A stretch of DNA of 64,000 nucleotides from Stenotrophomonas beteli. GTDB taxonomy: Bacteria > Pseudomonadota > Gammaproteobacteria > Xanthomonadales > Xanthomonadaceae. Positions within the stretch are counted from its first letter, which is position 1. Each line of letters begins with the position of its first letter. Position numbers and translations under genes: made by a program. Positions 8,808 to 17,979 of the stretch are shown piece after piece. Below the pieces are notes generated by a model. The model was not told the DNA's origin and did not search any database. It was given only the letters and a program-made list of their open reading frames with translations. Location of the stretch: assembly GCF_001431665.1 (NCBI RefSeq), contig NZ_LLXV01000055.1, positions 213,842 through 277,841 of the forward strand. The letters are read 5' to 3'.

Positions 8808-9479
8808 TCAGGCCGCCTGTACCCGCCACCCCAGCGCAACGTCGTCCACAACACCGGGGCCCGCCACATCGCCGACCTGAAGCTGCAGGCCCTGTGCATT
8901 GGGCAGGTCCTTCTGTTCCGGGAACCAGCGGCGATCGGCCGCCACCACGATCAGCAGGCCCTCGTCGTCGCCCATGGGTGCGAACTGCGGAGACGGTGGG
9001 CTGATCGGCAGCAGGCCGAAGCGCAGGCGGCACTGCTCGCGCACCGCATCGACATCATGGCTGGGCAGGCCAACTTCGCTCAGGCAGGTCAGCTCGCTGC
9101 CGTGGAAAGGGCCTTCGCGCGGACTGGCCGGCAGGCGGCGGCGACCGATCAGTTCCAGGATCAGGCCGTCGGGGCCGGTGAAGTACACCGACTGCGACTG
9201 CCAGCTGCTCTGCAGCGCGAAGTAATCCTGCCCGGCAGGAGTGCGCTGCAACGGCGTGCGCTCGCGCAGCCAGGTTATCGCCTCGCTGAAGCGGTTGTCG
9301 GGCACATTGAAAGCCAGGTGCACGCCGCCGACTGGACGCCCGTCAGCCGGTTGCAGTTCGAGGGTGCTCCAGCCGATGTGCACGTGGTTCCCGACCACGC
9401 GCTGCTGCAGCACGTCGTGGAAGTACGCGGCGACGGTGGCCACGTCGGACACCGGCAGGGTCAGGTGGAGCAGGCGCAT
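8808..9479 (-). CDS. VOC-superfamily (glyoxalase/dioxygenase-like) protein
   Basis: The 223-residue protein has two tandem beta-alpha-beta-beta-beta modules typical of vicinal oxygen chelate proteins. The first starts MRLLHLTLPVSDVATVAAYF with HLAFNVPD and VYFTGPDGLILELIGR; the second starts LTCLSEVGLPSHDVDAVREQ. The potential metal ligands are the His near residue 5 and the Glu in LILELIG. The gene is convergent with the TPM gene, one base apart. The specific substrate cannot be read from the sequence. Confidence 0.8.
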   Translation of the reverse strand: MRLLHLTLPVSDVATVAAYFHDVLQQRVVGNHVHIGWSTLELQPADGRPVGGVHLAFNVPDNRFSEAITWLRERTPLQRTPAGQDYFALQSSWQSQSVYFTGPDGLILELIGRRRLPASPREGPFHGSELTCLSEVGLPSHDVDAVREQCRLRFGLLPISPPSPQFAPMGDDEGLLIVVAADRRWFPEQKDLPNAQGLQLQVGDVAGPGVVDDVALGWRVQAA

Positions 9480-9537
9480 GATCGATCCTCCATGGAGCGC
9501 ATGCGCCGAGTTTAATCCTGCAGGGATTGCGCACGCG

Positions 9538-10650
9538 TCACCGTGGATGCAACGGTTCGTCATCGCGCGGCTCTCGCAGCGCCGCTTCGAAGAACCCGGT
9601 CGCTGCATCCACCGTCCGCTGGTGGGTTTCCACCCTTGGCGTCGCAGCGGTGCACAGCGCCGGTAGCTGTTGCACGTCGGCAGCCGTACAGGTGGACAGG
9701 AAATCGTAGTGGCCGACATCCGCCAGGCGTATCAACGTCGCACCCGGAATCAATGCCTTCGCCGCTTCGCCGTTGCTCGTCGGTGGGGCAACCTCGTCCG
9801 CCGCGCCCAGCACGATCGACACCGGCACCTGCAACGAGGACAGCTGCTCTGGCGCGAACGCCTGCATGATCGCGGGTGCCAGCAGGAACACCGCGCGCAC
9901 GCCGGGAAGGGCGCGCGCGTCGTCAGCGTGGGAGATCCAGGGGGCCAGCGCAGGGGAGGCCGCGGCGGCCAGGCGCGCTTCCAACGTGTGCGAGGCGGCC
10001 TCCTGCTGGGGCCGGCAGACGCCGTCATCCGGATGTGCATGGCAGAACGCCAGCAGCCGTTGCAGGTCGGGTCGTGCACCTGCCGCCAGCAGCGCGGTGT
10101 AGCCACCGGCCGAGAACCCGACCACGCCCAATCGACCGCGATCGACGTGTGCGCCGAGCACCGGGTCGGCCTGTACCGCCGCCAGCGCAGCGCGCAGATC
10201 ATCAGCGCGCAGCCAGCTCAGCATGCTTCCGTTCAAGGTCATTTCGTCGGCACCGTTGTTGCCGGGATGATCGACCGCGATCACCAGATACCCGGCGCGC
10301 GCCAGCGCCGTGCCCAACCAGCCCATCATGCGCGCGCTACCGCCATTTCCATGCGAGAGCAGCAGGGTAGGCAGGCGATGGCCCGCAACCGGTGCGTCCG
10401 GTGCTGCACGTCCCGCGTCGAACAGCGGCGCGTCGGGCGGCCCGATGGTCAGCGCGGTTTCACGGCTGCCGGCCTGCGCCGGGTACCAGACCGTGTAGCG
10501 CAGCGCGTTGCGATGCTGTACATCGCGCACCGCGGCGCTGACCACGGTCGTGGTGCCATGGCGTTCGCCGGCCACCCCGGTTCCGTGGGCGGCCGCGGCG
10601 GTCGCCAGGCCGATCAGGATCATTCCCAGCACAGTGGCCTTCATGCGCAT
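9538..10650 (-). CDS. Secreted alpha/beta hydrolase (dienelactone/PAF-acetylhydrolase-like)
   Basis: The protein of about 370 residues has a signal peptide (MRMKATVLGMILIGLATAAAA). LLLSHGNGGSARMMGWLG provides the oxyanion loop, VGFSAGGYTALLAAG the nucleophile elbow with Ser, and VGHYDFLSTC the catalytic His. Three Cys pairs in the C-terminal part suggest periplasmic disulfides. I choose ATG 10650 because GGAG lies six bases upstream; ATG 10662 is an alternative. It follows the AraC-type regulator closely on the same strand and is probably cotranscribed with it. Confidence 0.8.
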   Translation of the reverse strand: MRMKATVLGMILIGLATAAAAHGTGVAGERHGTTTVVSAAVRDVQHRNALRYTVWYPAQAGSRETALTIGPPDAPLFDAGRAAPDAPVAGHRLPTLLLSHGNGGSARMMGWLGTALARAGYLVIAVDHPGNNGADEMTLNGSMLSWLRADDLRAALAAVQADPVLGAHVDRGRLGVVGFSAGGYTALLAAGARPDLQRLLAFCHAHPDDGVCRPQQEAASHTLEARLAAAASPALAPWISHADDARALPGVRAVFLLAPAIMQAFAPEQLSSLQVPVSIVLGAADEVAPPTSNGEAAKALIPGATLIRLADVGHYDFLSTCTAADVQQLPALCTAATPRVETHQRTVDAATGFFEAALREPRDDEPLHPR

Positions 10651-10663
10651 CTTCAACTCCATG

Positions 10664-11491
10664 TCAGCGAGGGCGTTCGTCCACCGGCAACCAGATTTCC
10701 ACGCCGCCGTGGCCGGTGTGCTCATCGAAGCGGGTGTCGTAGCGTTCCAGATCCGGTGCGTCGGCCAGGCTCAGGCCGGAGCCGGGCAGGTAGTGGTCCA
10801 GCAGCCAGAACCAGGTTGAACGGACGCTGGAGATGTGCCCGCCGTGCCAGGCCACCAGATAGCGGCGCGCCGGCACCGTGACCCGTTGCCAGTGCGCGGG
10901 TACCGCCGGCAGCGCGCTGGCCGGCAGTGCCGCGACGTAGTCAAAGCCACCGTCGTCATCGCTGTTGCAGCACACGCCGAAGCTGACCGGGGCGGGCGTT
11001 GGCCATTCGCGGTTGAGCTGCACCCACTGGCCGGGGATCGCACCGCTGCTGTCCCGGGTGTGGCGCATGCCGATGCCGGCAACCTGGAAGGCGGGGGTGT
11101 CGAGCAGGCGCGGGGCTTCCGTGCACGCGACCGGCGCATCGTCCACGCGGATCGCCTGCACCAGTGCCAATCCATCGATCCCGTGTTCGCGGACCCGCTC
11201 CGGCGTCTGCCCGAACTGTTCGCAGAAGGCACGGGTGAATGCGGCATGGGTGCTGTAGCCCGCAGCGAGTGCCACCTGCAGGATGTCAGTCGCACCATCG
11301 GCCAGCCGCTGCGCGGCAGTGCTCAGGCGCCTCCCACGCAGGTAGCGCACCACCGAGATGCCGGTGCGGGCCTGGAACAGGCGTGACAGATGGAACGGTG
11401 AAAGCCCCGCTGCCGCCGCGATGTCGGCCAGTGCCAGCGGCGAATCCGCATGGGTTTCCATGTACCACAACGCCTTGCCTGCCGCGCTCAT
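10664..11491 (-). CDS. AraC-family regulator with GyrI-like effector domain
   Basis: The 275-residue protein opens with a two-helix-turn-helix AraC domain (LALADIAAAAGLSPFHLSRL, then ILQVALAAGYSTHAAFTRAF and FGQTPERVREHG). A GyrI/SOUL-like small-molecule domain follows (about residues 120-275, ending HGGVEIWLPVDERPR). This N-terminal HTH order matches Rob/SoxS-like regulators with C-terminal GyrI-like domains. I use ATG 11491, preceded by GGGAACGACAGG; the frame is open to 11542. It probably controls the hydrolase that follows 13 bases downstream. Confidence 0.85.
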   Translation of the reverse strand: MSAAGKALWYMETHADSPLALADIAAAAGLSPFHLSRLFQARTGISVVRYLRGRRLSTAAQRLADGATDILQVALAAGYSTHAAFTRAFCEQFGQTPERVREHGIDGLALVQAIRVDDAPVACTEAPRLLDTPAFQVAGIGMRHTRDSSGAIPGQWVQLNREWPTPAPVSFGVCCNSDDDGGFDYVAALPASALPAVPAHWQRVTVPARRYLVAWHGGHISSVRSTWFWLLDHYLPGSGLSLADAPDLERYDTRFDEHTGHGGVEIWLPVDERPR

Positions 11492-11511
11492 CCTGTCGTT
11501 CCCTGAAGCCG

Positions 11512-11841
11512 ATGCCGGGAACAGTAGCGGATCGAGCGGCACGACGTTTAGCAGTTCTTGCGCTGCCGGGGCTTTGCGCCTGCCTGGGCAGCGGCGGCAA
11601 TGTGCGCATCACCGACCAGGCCCAGAGCCAGGCAGATGCGAGCGACGACGTGGGATGCCCGGCCAGTGGCGCCCGGCCGACGCATCTGCAGTGGATCGGC
11701 GATCTGCAGGCCGACTTCATGGGGATCGGGATTCGCAACCGGGGCATCTGGATCATGTCCAGCCCCGCCCTGGTGGGGTTCGCCGCCATGTTGTTCGTTC
11801 CGTTGCGAACGGCGCAGCCGGCCCGCCTCGATTCCGGGTGA
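11512..11841 (+). CDS. Small lipoprotein-like hypothetical protein, start uncertain
   Basis: The frame encodes up to 109 residues. From about residue 17 codon use is strongly G/C at third positions, and the product reads LALPGLCACLGSGGNVRITD, then LQWIGDLQADFMGIGI and a hydrophobic SSPALVGFAAMLFVPLR. The first 16 codons from ATG 11512 have atypical codon use, so either the real start is internal and non-ATG or the 5' end of the gene has decayed. It diverges from the AraC gene by 20 bp. I do not recognise the family. Confidence 0.4.
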   Translation: MPGTVADRAARRLAVLALPGLCACLGSGGNVRITDQAQSQADASDDVGCPASGARPTHLQWIGDLQADFMGIGIRNRGIWIMSSPALVGFAAMLFVPLRTAQPARLDSG

Positions 11842-12073
11842 CGGCGGCAACGGCTGGCCGTGTAAGCGGGAACGGGGCTTGCGGCGGCGCTCGCCATGCA
11901 CGCATGGCGCGGATCTGCTGAGGGGTTCTGGTAGGGCCAGCCTTGGTTGGCGCATCAAGCTGTCGTACTGACGTCATGCCTTCTTCACAGATCGCGCCGA
12001 GACTGCGCGCCTTGTCCAGCCCTGCGCGGTCCGCACAGGCGCCGGCCCTGTCGTGTCCTCCCGGAGCCCCGCC

Positions 12074-14476
12074 GTGCATCGTTCGAAGCTTTCGCGTTCC
12101 ATCCTCCTTGCCCTTTCCATGGCCAGCGCAGGAGGCGCGATCGCAGCGGAGGCCGATGCGGTCGACGCCAGCAGCGGCAGCCGCGCCGCGCCGACCCAGC
12201 TCGATGCGATGCTGGTCACCGGTACCCGTGCCTCCAACCGTACCCAGTTCGAAACGCTGGCGCCGGTGGACGTGTTCACCAAGGAAGACATCAGGTCCGT
12301 TGAATCCACCGACCTGAAGGACGTGCTGGCGCAGCTGGTGCCGTCGTTCGTGGTGCAGCGCCTGCCAATGGCGGATGGCCAGGTATTCGTGCGCCCGGCC
12401 ACCTTGCGTGGCCTGTCGCCGGACCAGACCCTGGTGCTGGTCAACGGCCGCCGCTTCCACCGCAGCGCGCTGCTCGGCAACCGCGGTGCGCAGGCGGCCG
12501 ACCTGGCACAGATTCCGACCAGTGCGATCAAGCGCATCGAAGTGCTGCGTGATGGTGCGTCGGCGCAGTACGGCTCGGATGCGATTGCCGGTGTCATCAA
12601 CATCATCCTTGAAGACGGCCCCGGTACCGAGATCACCGCCGGCTACTCGCAGTACGCGCAGGGCGATGGTGCGTCGCGTGATTTCAGTGCACGCACCGGC
12701 TGGTCGCTGGGCGACTATGGCAGCCTGGTGTTGTTCGCCGAATCGTCCAACTCCGACGCTACCTCGCGCACCCGCCAGCGCCCGGACGCGATCGCCTTCC
12801 AGGCTGCGCACCCGGATCTGGACGTGCCCAACCCGGTGCAGCGCTGGGGCCAGCCGGAACTGGAAAGCCGCCGCGTCGGCTTCAACGTGAAGGCCAATGC
12901 CAGCGACACGCTGGAGTTGTATGCGTTCGGCCTGTACAGCCACAGCGATGGCGTCAGCGATTTCAACTGGCGCAATCCGGACACCACCACCGGTGCCTAC
13001 CGTACCACGGTGATCTTCCCCGGCTGGAACCTGCGTTCGGTCTATCCGGTGGGTTTCAGCCCGCAGTACGGCAACGTCCAGAACGACCTGCAACTGGTCG
13101 GTGGCCTGCGTGGCGAGATCACCCCGAAGCTGCGCTGGGATGTCAGCGCGTCGTATGGCCGCAACGCCATCGACTACAGCCTGAAGAATTCGATCAACGC
13201 CTCGCTCGGCCCGGCCAGCCCGACCGACTTCGATCTCGGCCGCCTGACCCAGACCGAGAAGAATGCCAACGCCGATTTCAACTACGAATGGGAGGTGGGC
13301 GGGCTGTCCAGGCCGATCAACGTCGCCTTCGGTGGCGAGTTCCGCCAGGAGACCTACCAGGTGCGCGCCGGTGACCCGGCCTCGTACGCGGTGGGTCCGG
13401 GCGCCGTGGCGGGCCTGGAGGCCAATTCCAATGGCGCACCGGGTTTCTCGGCCAGCCAGGCCGGGCACTGGAGCCAGCGCAGCACGGCCGCCTACGTGGA
13501 TATGGAAGTGCCGCTGGGCGAGCGCTGGAGCATCGGTGCGGCCAGCCGCTACGAGGATTTCTCCAGCTTCGGCAGCACGCTGGACGGCAAGCTCTCGGCG
13601 CGTTTCGCGATCACCCCGGACGTGGCCCTGCGCGGCACCGTGTCCAGCGGCTTCCGTGCACCCACGCCGGCGCAGCTCAGCACCACCAGCACCACCCAGG
13701 GCCTGGACACGCGCACGCTGCAGATCTTCACCAGTGGCCGCTTGTCGCCGAACGATCCGCTGGCCCAGCTGCTCGGTGCCAGGCCGCTGAAGCCGGAGGA
13801 ATCGCGTACCGCGTCGCTGGGCCTGACCTGGCGCACAGACCTGGGGCTGTCCGGCTCGGTGGACGTCTACCAGATCAAGCTCACCGACCGCTTCAGCCAG
13901 TCGGCCAGCTTCGCCATTCCGGCCGGCACGCCGAATCCGATGGGCTATACCTCGGTGAACTACTTCACCAACGACTTCGATACCACCACCACCGGCGTGG
14001 ACGTGGTCGGCAACTACCTGCGCGACCTCGGCGCCGGCCGCATGACCCTGACCCTGGCCTACAACTACAACCGTACGGGGGTGGATAACGGCAGCACTTC
14101 GGTGGCCACCAACGAGACCCAGCGCGTGCTGTTCGAAGATCGCCTGCCCGAGCACAAGGGCAGCCTCACCGGCAGCTGGGACATCGGCGCATGGTCGCTG
14201 ATGGCGCGCATGCGCTACTACGGTGCCTGGACCGACGCCAGCGGCAACGCGGTGGGCGACATCTACCAGCGCTTTGGTGCGATGAGCTTCCTCGACCTGG
14301 CGGTGGGCTATCGCATCAACGAACACCACAGCCTGCGCGTGGGTGCCGACAACGTGCTCGACCGCTATCCGGATGAGGCGATCTTCCAGGCCAGCCGCGG
14401 CCTGGTTTACTCGCGCAACGCACCGTACGACACCGATGGCGCCAACCTGTACGCGCAGTACCGGCTGAGCTTCTGA
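12074..14476 (+). CDS. TonB-dependent outer-membrane receptor
   Basis: The 800-residue protein has a signal peptide, a TonB-box region (TQLDAMLVTGTRASNRTQF), a plug (TLRGLSPDQTLVLVNGRRFHRSALLG, IKRIEVLRDGASAQYGSDAIAGVINIILE) and a 22-strand-type barrel ending in Phe (YAQYRLSF). I favour GTG 12074, because GGAG lies seven bases upstream, over GTG 12053. The stop TGA shares one base with the ATG of the PLP-enzyme gene, so the two are coupled. That coupling suggests the receptor imports a compound the exported PLP enzyme handles; the ligand is unknown. Confidence 0.9.
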   Translation: MHRSKLSRSILLALSMASAGGAIAAEADAVDASSGSRAAPTQLDAMLVTGTRASNRTQFETLAPVDVFTKEDIRSVESTDLKDVLAQLVPSFVVQRLPMADGQVFVRPATLRGLSPDQTLVLVNGRRFHRSALLGNRGAQAADLAQIPTSAIKRIEVLRDGASAQYGSDAIAGVINIILEDGPGTEITAGYSQYAQGDGASRDFSARTGWSLGDYGSLVLFAESSNSDATSRTRQRPDAIAFQAAHPDLDVPNPVQRWGQPELESRRVGFNVKANASDTLELYAFGLYSHSDGVSDFNWRNPDTTTGAYRTTVIFPGWNLRSVYPVGFSPQYGNVQNDLQLVGGLRGEITPKLRWDVSASYGRNAIDYSLKNSINASLGPASPTDFDLGRLTQTEKNANADFNYEWEVGGLSRPINVAFGGEFRQETYQVRAGDPASYAVGPGAVAGLEANSNGAPGFSASQAGHWSQRSTAAYVDMEVPLGERWSIGAASRYEDFSSFGSTLDGKLSARFAITPDVALRGTVSSGFRAPTPAQLSTTSTTQGLDTRTLQIFTSGRLSPNDPLAQLLGARPLKPEESRTASLGLTWRTDLGLSGSVDVYQIKLTDRFSQSASFAIPAGTPNPMGYTSVNYFTNDFDTTTTGVDVVGNYLRDLGAGRMTLTLAYNYNRTGVDNGSTSVATNETQRVLFEDRLPEHKGSLTGSWDIGAWSLMARMRYYGAWTDASGNAVGDIYQRFGAMSFLDLAVGYRINEHHSLRVGADNVLDRYPDEAIFQASRGLVYSRNAPYDTDGANLYAQYRLSF

Positions 14477-15777
14477 TGGACGGTACCCGCCGCTCCCTGC
14501 TGCGTGCCGGCACCTTGCTGCCGGCCGCGGCCGCACTGTCTTCACTGCCGGCCATGGCGGCCACGCGTTACGCTGCGCCCATGCAGATTCCCGCAACGAC
14601 CGTGGCGCCGGACGTGCTGGCCCGCGATGAAGGCTACTGGTCCGCCGTGGCCAGCCACTTCGACATCACCGATGAAGTGAACCACCTGGAGAACGGCTAC
14701 TGGGGCGCGATGGGGCGCGAGACGCTGGACAGCTACCAGCACCACACGGCCGAGGTGAACCGTGGCAACGCGTGGTATGGCCGTCGCCAATTCCCGGCGC
14801 AGTACATGGCGGTGCAGCGGCAGGTGGCCGAACTGCTGGGCGTGGGCGCCGACGAGATCGCACTGACCCGCGGCGCCACCGAGGCGATGCTGGCGCTGAT
14901 CGGCGGCTACAACCGCCTGCAGCCCGGCGACCAGGTGCTGTACGCCGACATCGACTACGACAGCATGATCGGCGCGATGCGCTGGCTGCAGCAGCGCCGT
15001 GGCGTGCAGGTCGAGCGCATCGCGCTGCCGGCGGTGCCCGACCACGCGCAGATCCTGCAGGCCTACGAGGCCGCGTTCGCGCGCCTGCCGCGCCTGAAGC
15101 TGGTGCTGCTGACCCAGGTCAGCCATCGCCACGGGCTGGTGCTGCCGGTGGCGGAGATCGCCGAACGTGCGCGCGCACGCGGTATTGACGTGATTGTCGA
15201 CGCCGCCCATGGATTTGGCCAGATCGACTATGCAGTGCCACAGCTCAAGGCCGATTTCGTTGGCATCAACCTGCACAAGTGGATCGGTGCGCCGGTCGGC
15301 GTCGGCGCCATGTACGTGCGGCGGGGCCGTGTGGCGGACCTCGACCCGTACATGGGTGAAACCGATGATGGCCGCGTCGGCAGCCGCGTGCATACCGGCA
15401 CGGTCAACTTTGCCGCGTACCTGGCGCTGCCGGAGGCGATTGCCCTGCACCGGCGTATCGGCGCGATCAACAAGCAGGCACGCCTGCGCTACCTCCGCGA
15501 GCGCTGGACCCTGCCCGCGCGGCAGATGGCGCACATCGAAGTGCTGTCCTCGCCGGATCCGGCGCTGGCCAGCGCGTTGGCCAGCTTCCGACTGCGTGGC
15601 CACGCCAGCGTGGCAGACAACATCGCCCTGCAGAAGCGCCTGCTTGATGAACATCGGATATTCACCACCCATCGCGACGGCTTGGACTCCGGCGCCTGCG
15701 TGCGGGTGACGCCGTCGGTGTTCACCCGGCCGGAGCAGATGGATGCGCTGGTGCAGGCTCTTTCCGCTCTGGACTGA
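14476..15777 (+). CDS. Exported class-V aminotransferase-like PLP enzyme
   Basis: The 433-residue protein starts MDGTRRSLLRAGTLLPAAAA, a twin-arginine-like signal ending near AMAATRYA. The rest is a class V aminotransferase fold resembling isopenicillin-N epimerase-like enzymes: LTRGATEAMLALIGGY, VIVDAAHGFGQIDY with the PLP-ring Asp, and GINLHKWIGAPVG with the Schiff-base Lys. Tat export fits a cofactor-loaded enzyme acting in the periplasm. It starts inside the stop codon of the TonB receptor gene. The substrate is unknown; an imported amino-acid derivative is a reasonable guess. Confidence 0.8.
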   Translation: MDGTRRSLLRAGTLLPAAAALSSLPAMAATRYAAPMQIPATTVAPDVLARDEGYWSAVASHFDITDEVNHLENGYWGAMGRETLDSYQHHTAEVNRGNAWYGRRQFPAQYMAVQRQVAELLGVGADEIALTRGATEAMLALIGGYNRLQPGDQVLYADIDYDSMIGAMRWLQQRRGVQVERIALPAVPDHAQILQAYEAAFARLPRLKLVLLTQVSHRHGLVLPVAEIAERARARGIDVIVDAAHGFGQIDYAVPQLKADFVGINLHKWIGAPVGVGAMYVRRGRVADLDPYMGETDDGRVGSRVHTGTVNFAAYLALPEAIALHRRIGAINKQARLRYLRERWTLPARQMAHIEVLSSPDPALASALASFRLRGHASVADNIALQKRLLDEHRIFTTHRDGLDSGACVRVTPSVFTRPEQMDALVQALSALD

Positions 15778-15791
15778 CCCTGCTTTGGTGG

Positions 15792-15811
15792 GTGCCAACC
15801 TTGGTTGGCAC
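15792..15811. repeat. GTGCCAACC/GGTTGGCAC palindrome (SMAG-like)
   Basis: A 20-nt palindrome identical in core to those at 24478-24497 and near 30858. It lies downstream of the PLP-enzyme gene. Confidence 0.7.
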
Positions 15812-15836
15812 ATTCCGACCGTGCCGGCGAATCTTC

Positions 15837-15860
15837 GGCCGGGCATGGCCCGGCGCTACC
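15837..15860. repeat. SMAG-type repeat overlapping a gene end
   Basis: A GCCGGGC/GCCCGGC hairpin with CTAC tail overlaps the stop region of the MocR-type gene that ends at 15856. Confidence 0.6.
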
Positions 15861-17370
15861 GCTCGATCGCCGGCAACGCGTCCGACAACAGCAAGCGGTC
15901 AATACGCCGCAACGCACCTTCCAGCTGCCGGCGATCCGCGGCCAGCCCCAGCGACAAACGCACACCGCTCTGATGCGATACCCCCGGCGGACAGAACGCC
16001 GACGACGGCGCAATCGCCAGGCCCTGCAACTGTGCGGTACGCACCAGCGTGGCATCGGTCCACGGCGCTGGCACCCGGCACCAGGCATGCAGCCCTTCAG
16101 CCCGCTGCAGCAGCGATGGCGCCAGCAGGTAGCGCGCCATGCGCATGCGTTCGCGTGCCTCGGTGCGTACCTGGGCCAGCAGCGACTGCGCCGAACCATC
16201 CAGCAGCAGCTGGCTGGCCAGCGCCGACACCAGCGGATGACCCATCAGTCGCGTCGCGCGCAAGGAAGCCGTCATCGCTTCGGCGTGTGCGGCACTCGGG
16301 CAGTGCACGAAGGCGGTGCGCAGGCCGGGGCTGATCACCTTCGACAGCGTTGCTACGTAGAACACATGGCGCGGTGCCAGCGCCGCCAGCGGTGTCGGTG
16401 CTTCCTCGGCGAGGTGCCAGTAAGGATCGTCCTCGATCGCCAGCAGGCCCTCGCGTTCCACCACCCGCGCCAGTGCCTCCCGCCGCTGCAAGGGCAGGGT
16501 CAGCGCGGTCGGGTTCTGGCAGGTGGGGTTGAGATAGACCAGCCGTGCGCCGCTGCTGCGTGCATGCCGCACCAGCGCTTCAGGGCACATCCCGTGTTCG
16601 TCACCTTCCACCGGCAGCAGCCGGCGTCCCAGCGCCGCTGCGGCCTGCAGCAGGCCCGGATAGACCAGCGCATCGCAGAGGATCGTATCGCCATCGCGGC
16701 CCTGGCTGACCAGGATCGCGGCCAGCGCCACCTGTGCACCTTCGGTCAGCAGCAGGCAGGCGTCGTCCACCATTCCCAGCATGGGTCGCAGCCAGCGCGC
16801 TGCGGCGTGACGATCAGTGGGATTGCCACCGCCCAGGTGATAGGTCATCAGGTTCGGCGCGTTGCTGCGTGCAAGCACGGCGGCGGCGCCACGGCGCAGC
16901 ATCTCGGCCAGCGCATCGGCGTCGGGCACTGGCGGTACGTTCATGCTCAGGTCCACCACCTGGTCGAAGCCAGCCTTGGGCGGTGCGATGAAACTGCCCT
17001 GGGGTCCACGGGCTTCGATCAGGCCGCGCTTGCGTGCTTCATCGAAGGCCCGTGTCACCGTGGTCAGGTCGATGCCGAGCTGCTGCGCCAACGCGCGCTG
17101 CGAAGGCAGGCGCTGTCCCGGTGCGAGGCCGCCGCGGCGCACCGTGCGTTCCAGCGAGTTGACGATGCGCAGGTAGATCGGCCCGCTGTGGGCGAGCACG
17201 TCCTGCACCCATTCGCGGGCTGCGACATCCGGTCGCGGCATGTACGGAGCATGTCGGGGCGTATCGTTGCTTCCAACGGCGGAAGCCTGTCCATAACCAT
17301 CGGTCGGTTCGGGCAGGTGACCGCCGTTGTTGTTTGCAGCGGCCGTGCCGGCCAGCGTCAGTGATGTCAT
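15856..17370 (-). CDS. MocR-family regulator (GntR HTH + aminotransferase), copy 1
   Basis: The 504-residue protein has an unusual 45-residue N-terminal extension, a GntR winged helix (SGPIYLRIVNSLERTVRRGG, LPSQRALAQQLGIDLTTVTR) and a class I aminotransferase domain with NPTCQNPTA, IEDDPYWHL and the PLP Lys in VATLSKVISPGLRTAF. GAGGA precedes ATG 17370. It is the last gene of a three-gene unit with a small membrane protein and a thioredoxin-like protein. MocR proteins usually sense PLP-amino-acid adducts and activate a neighbouring gene. The adjacent paralogue at 18313 has the same layout. Confidence 0.9.
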   Translation of the reverse strand: MTSLTLAGTAAANNNGGHLPEPTDGYGQASAVGSNDTPRHAPYMPRPDVAAREWVQDVLAHSGPIYLRIVNSLERTVRRGGLAPGQRLPSQRALAQQLGIDLTTVTRAFDEARKRGLIEARGPQGSFIAPPKAGFDQVVDLSMNVPPVPDADALAEMLRRGAAAVLARSNAPNLMTYHLGGGNPTDRHAAARWLRPMLGMVDDACLLLTEGAQVALAAILVSQGRDGDTILCDALVYPGLLQAAAALGRRLLPVEGDEHGMCPEALVRHARSSGARLVYLNPTCQNPTALTLPLQRREALARVVEREGLLAIEDDPYWHLAEEAPTPLAALAPRHVFYVATLSKVISPGLRTAFVHCPSAAHAEAMTASLRATRLMGHPLVSALASQLLLDGSAQSLLAQVRTEARERMRMARYLLAPSLLQRAEGLHAWCRVPAPWTDATLVRTAQLQGLAIAPSSAFCPPGVSHQSGVRLSLGLAADRRQLEGALRRIDRLLLSDALPAIER

Positions 17371-17379
17371 TGCGCGTCC

Positions 17380-17979
17380 TCAGCGCTGGGCCTGCCAGGG
17401 GCAGTAGCAGCCCACGGCAAGCAGTCCTTTCGGGCGCACGGTCTCGCCGCGTGCCAGTCTGTCCAGCAACGGTTCGACGAAGCTGTTGGCCGAGTTGCAG
17501 ACCATGCCGATGCTGTACGGGCCGGCGTAGGCGAGGTGGCCCTGCCGGTCCCAGATCGCCACGGCGGGGCTGGCCGGGATGTGTTCGATGCCATCGATGG
17601 TCGGCAGGTTGATCACCTTGTTGCGCAGCGGCTCGGGCAGCTCGCCCTGCGTACCCGGGCGGCGGATGGCATAGAAGTCGATGCCGGCCCGGCGGTACAT
17701 GCTGATCAGGTAGCTCAGGTGCGCACCGGTCTCGCGGTTGCACACGCCGCAGGCCGGGTCCCAGAAATGCACCACGCGGATGCGGCCGGTATCACCGGCC
17801 AGATCGGCCGGCAGGCGCAGCTGCGAATCGTCGAAGACGATGGCCTGTTCGGTGAACGTGGACTGCGCGCTGTAGCCGAAGTACTGCCACAGCGCAGCTG
17901 CGACGCCGGCCATGAACAGGCAGGCGAGGGCGATCATCGTCGACAGCAGCCAGCGGCGGCGCGGCGCGGCTGCGCCCAT
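17380..17979 (-). CDS. Membrane-anchored thioredoxin-fold protein (CGVC)
   Basis: The 199-residue protein has one N-terminal membrane helix (LLSTMIALACLFMAGVAAALW) and then a periplasmic thioredoxin-like domain. VVHFWDPACGVCNRETGAHL gives a CxxC redox motif at about residues 77-80, and IPASPAVAIW supplies the cis-Pro loop. Additional Cys residues (MVCNSAN and GCYCPW) are unusual and could form further disulfides or bind metal. It resembles DUF6436-type proteins as I recall them. Its ATG overlaps the stop of the small membrane gene by one base. Confidence 0.75.
   Translation of the reverse strand: MGAAAPRRRWLLSTMIALACLFMAGVAAALWQYFGYSAQSTFTEQAIVFDDSQLRLPADLAGDTGRIRVVHFWDPACGVCNRETGAHLSYLISMYRRAGIDFYAIRRPGTQGELPEPLRNKVINLPTIDGIEHIPASPAVAIWDRQGHLAYAGPYSIGMVCNSANSFVEPLLDRLARGETVRPKGLLAVGCYCPWQAQR

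Noticed and set aside
11753..14596. A 947-codon open frame on the reverse strand
   Set aside because: It is antisense to the TonB receptor gene and is a by-product of high G/C third positions; the product is a His/Arg/Gln-rich nonsense sequence.
15792..15811. GTGCCAACC...GGTTGGCAC palindrome considered as a transcription-factor operator
   Set aside because: The same core recurs at gene ends (24478, 30858), not in front of promoters, so a repeat family is the better explanation.
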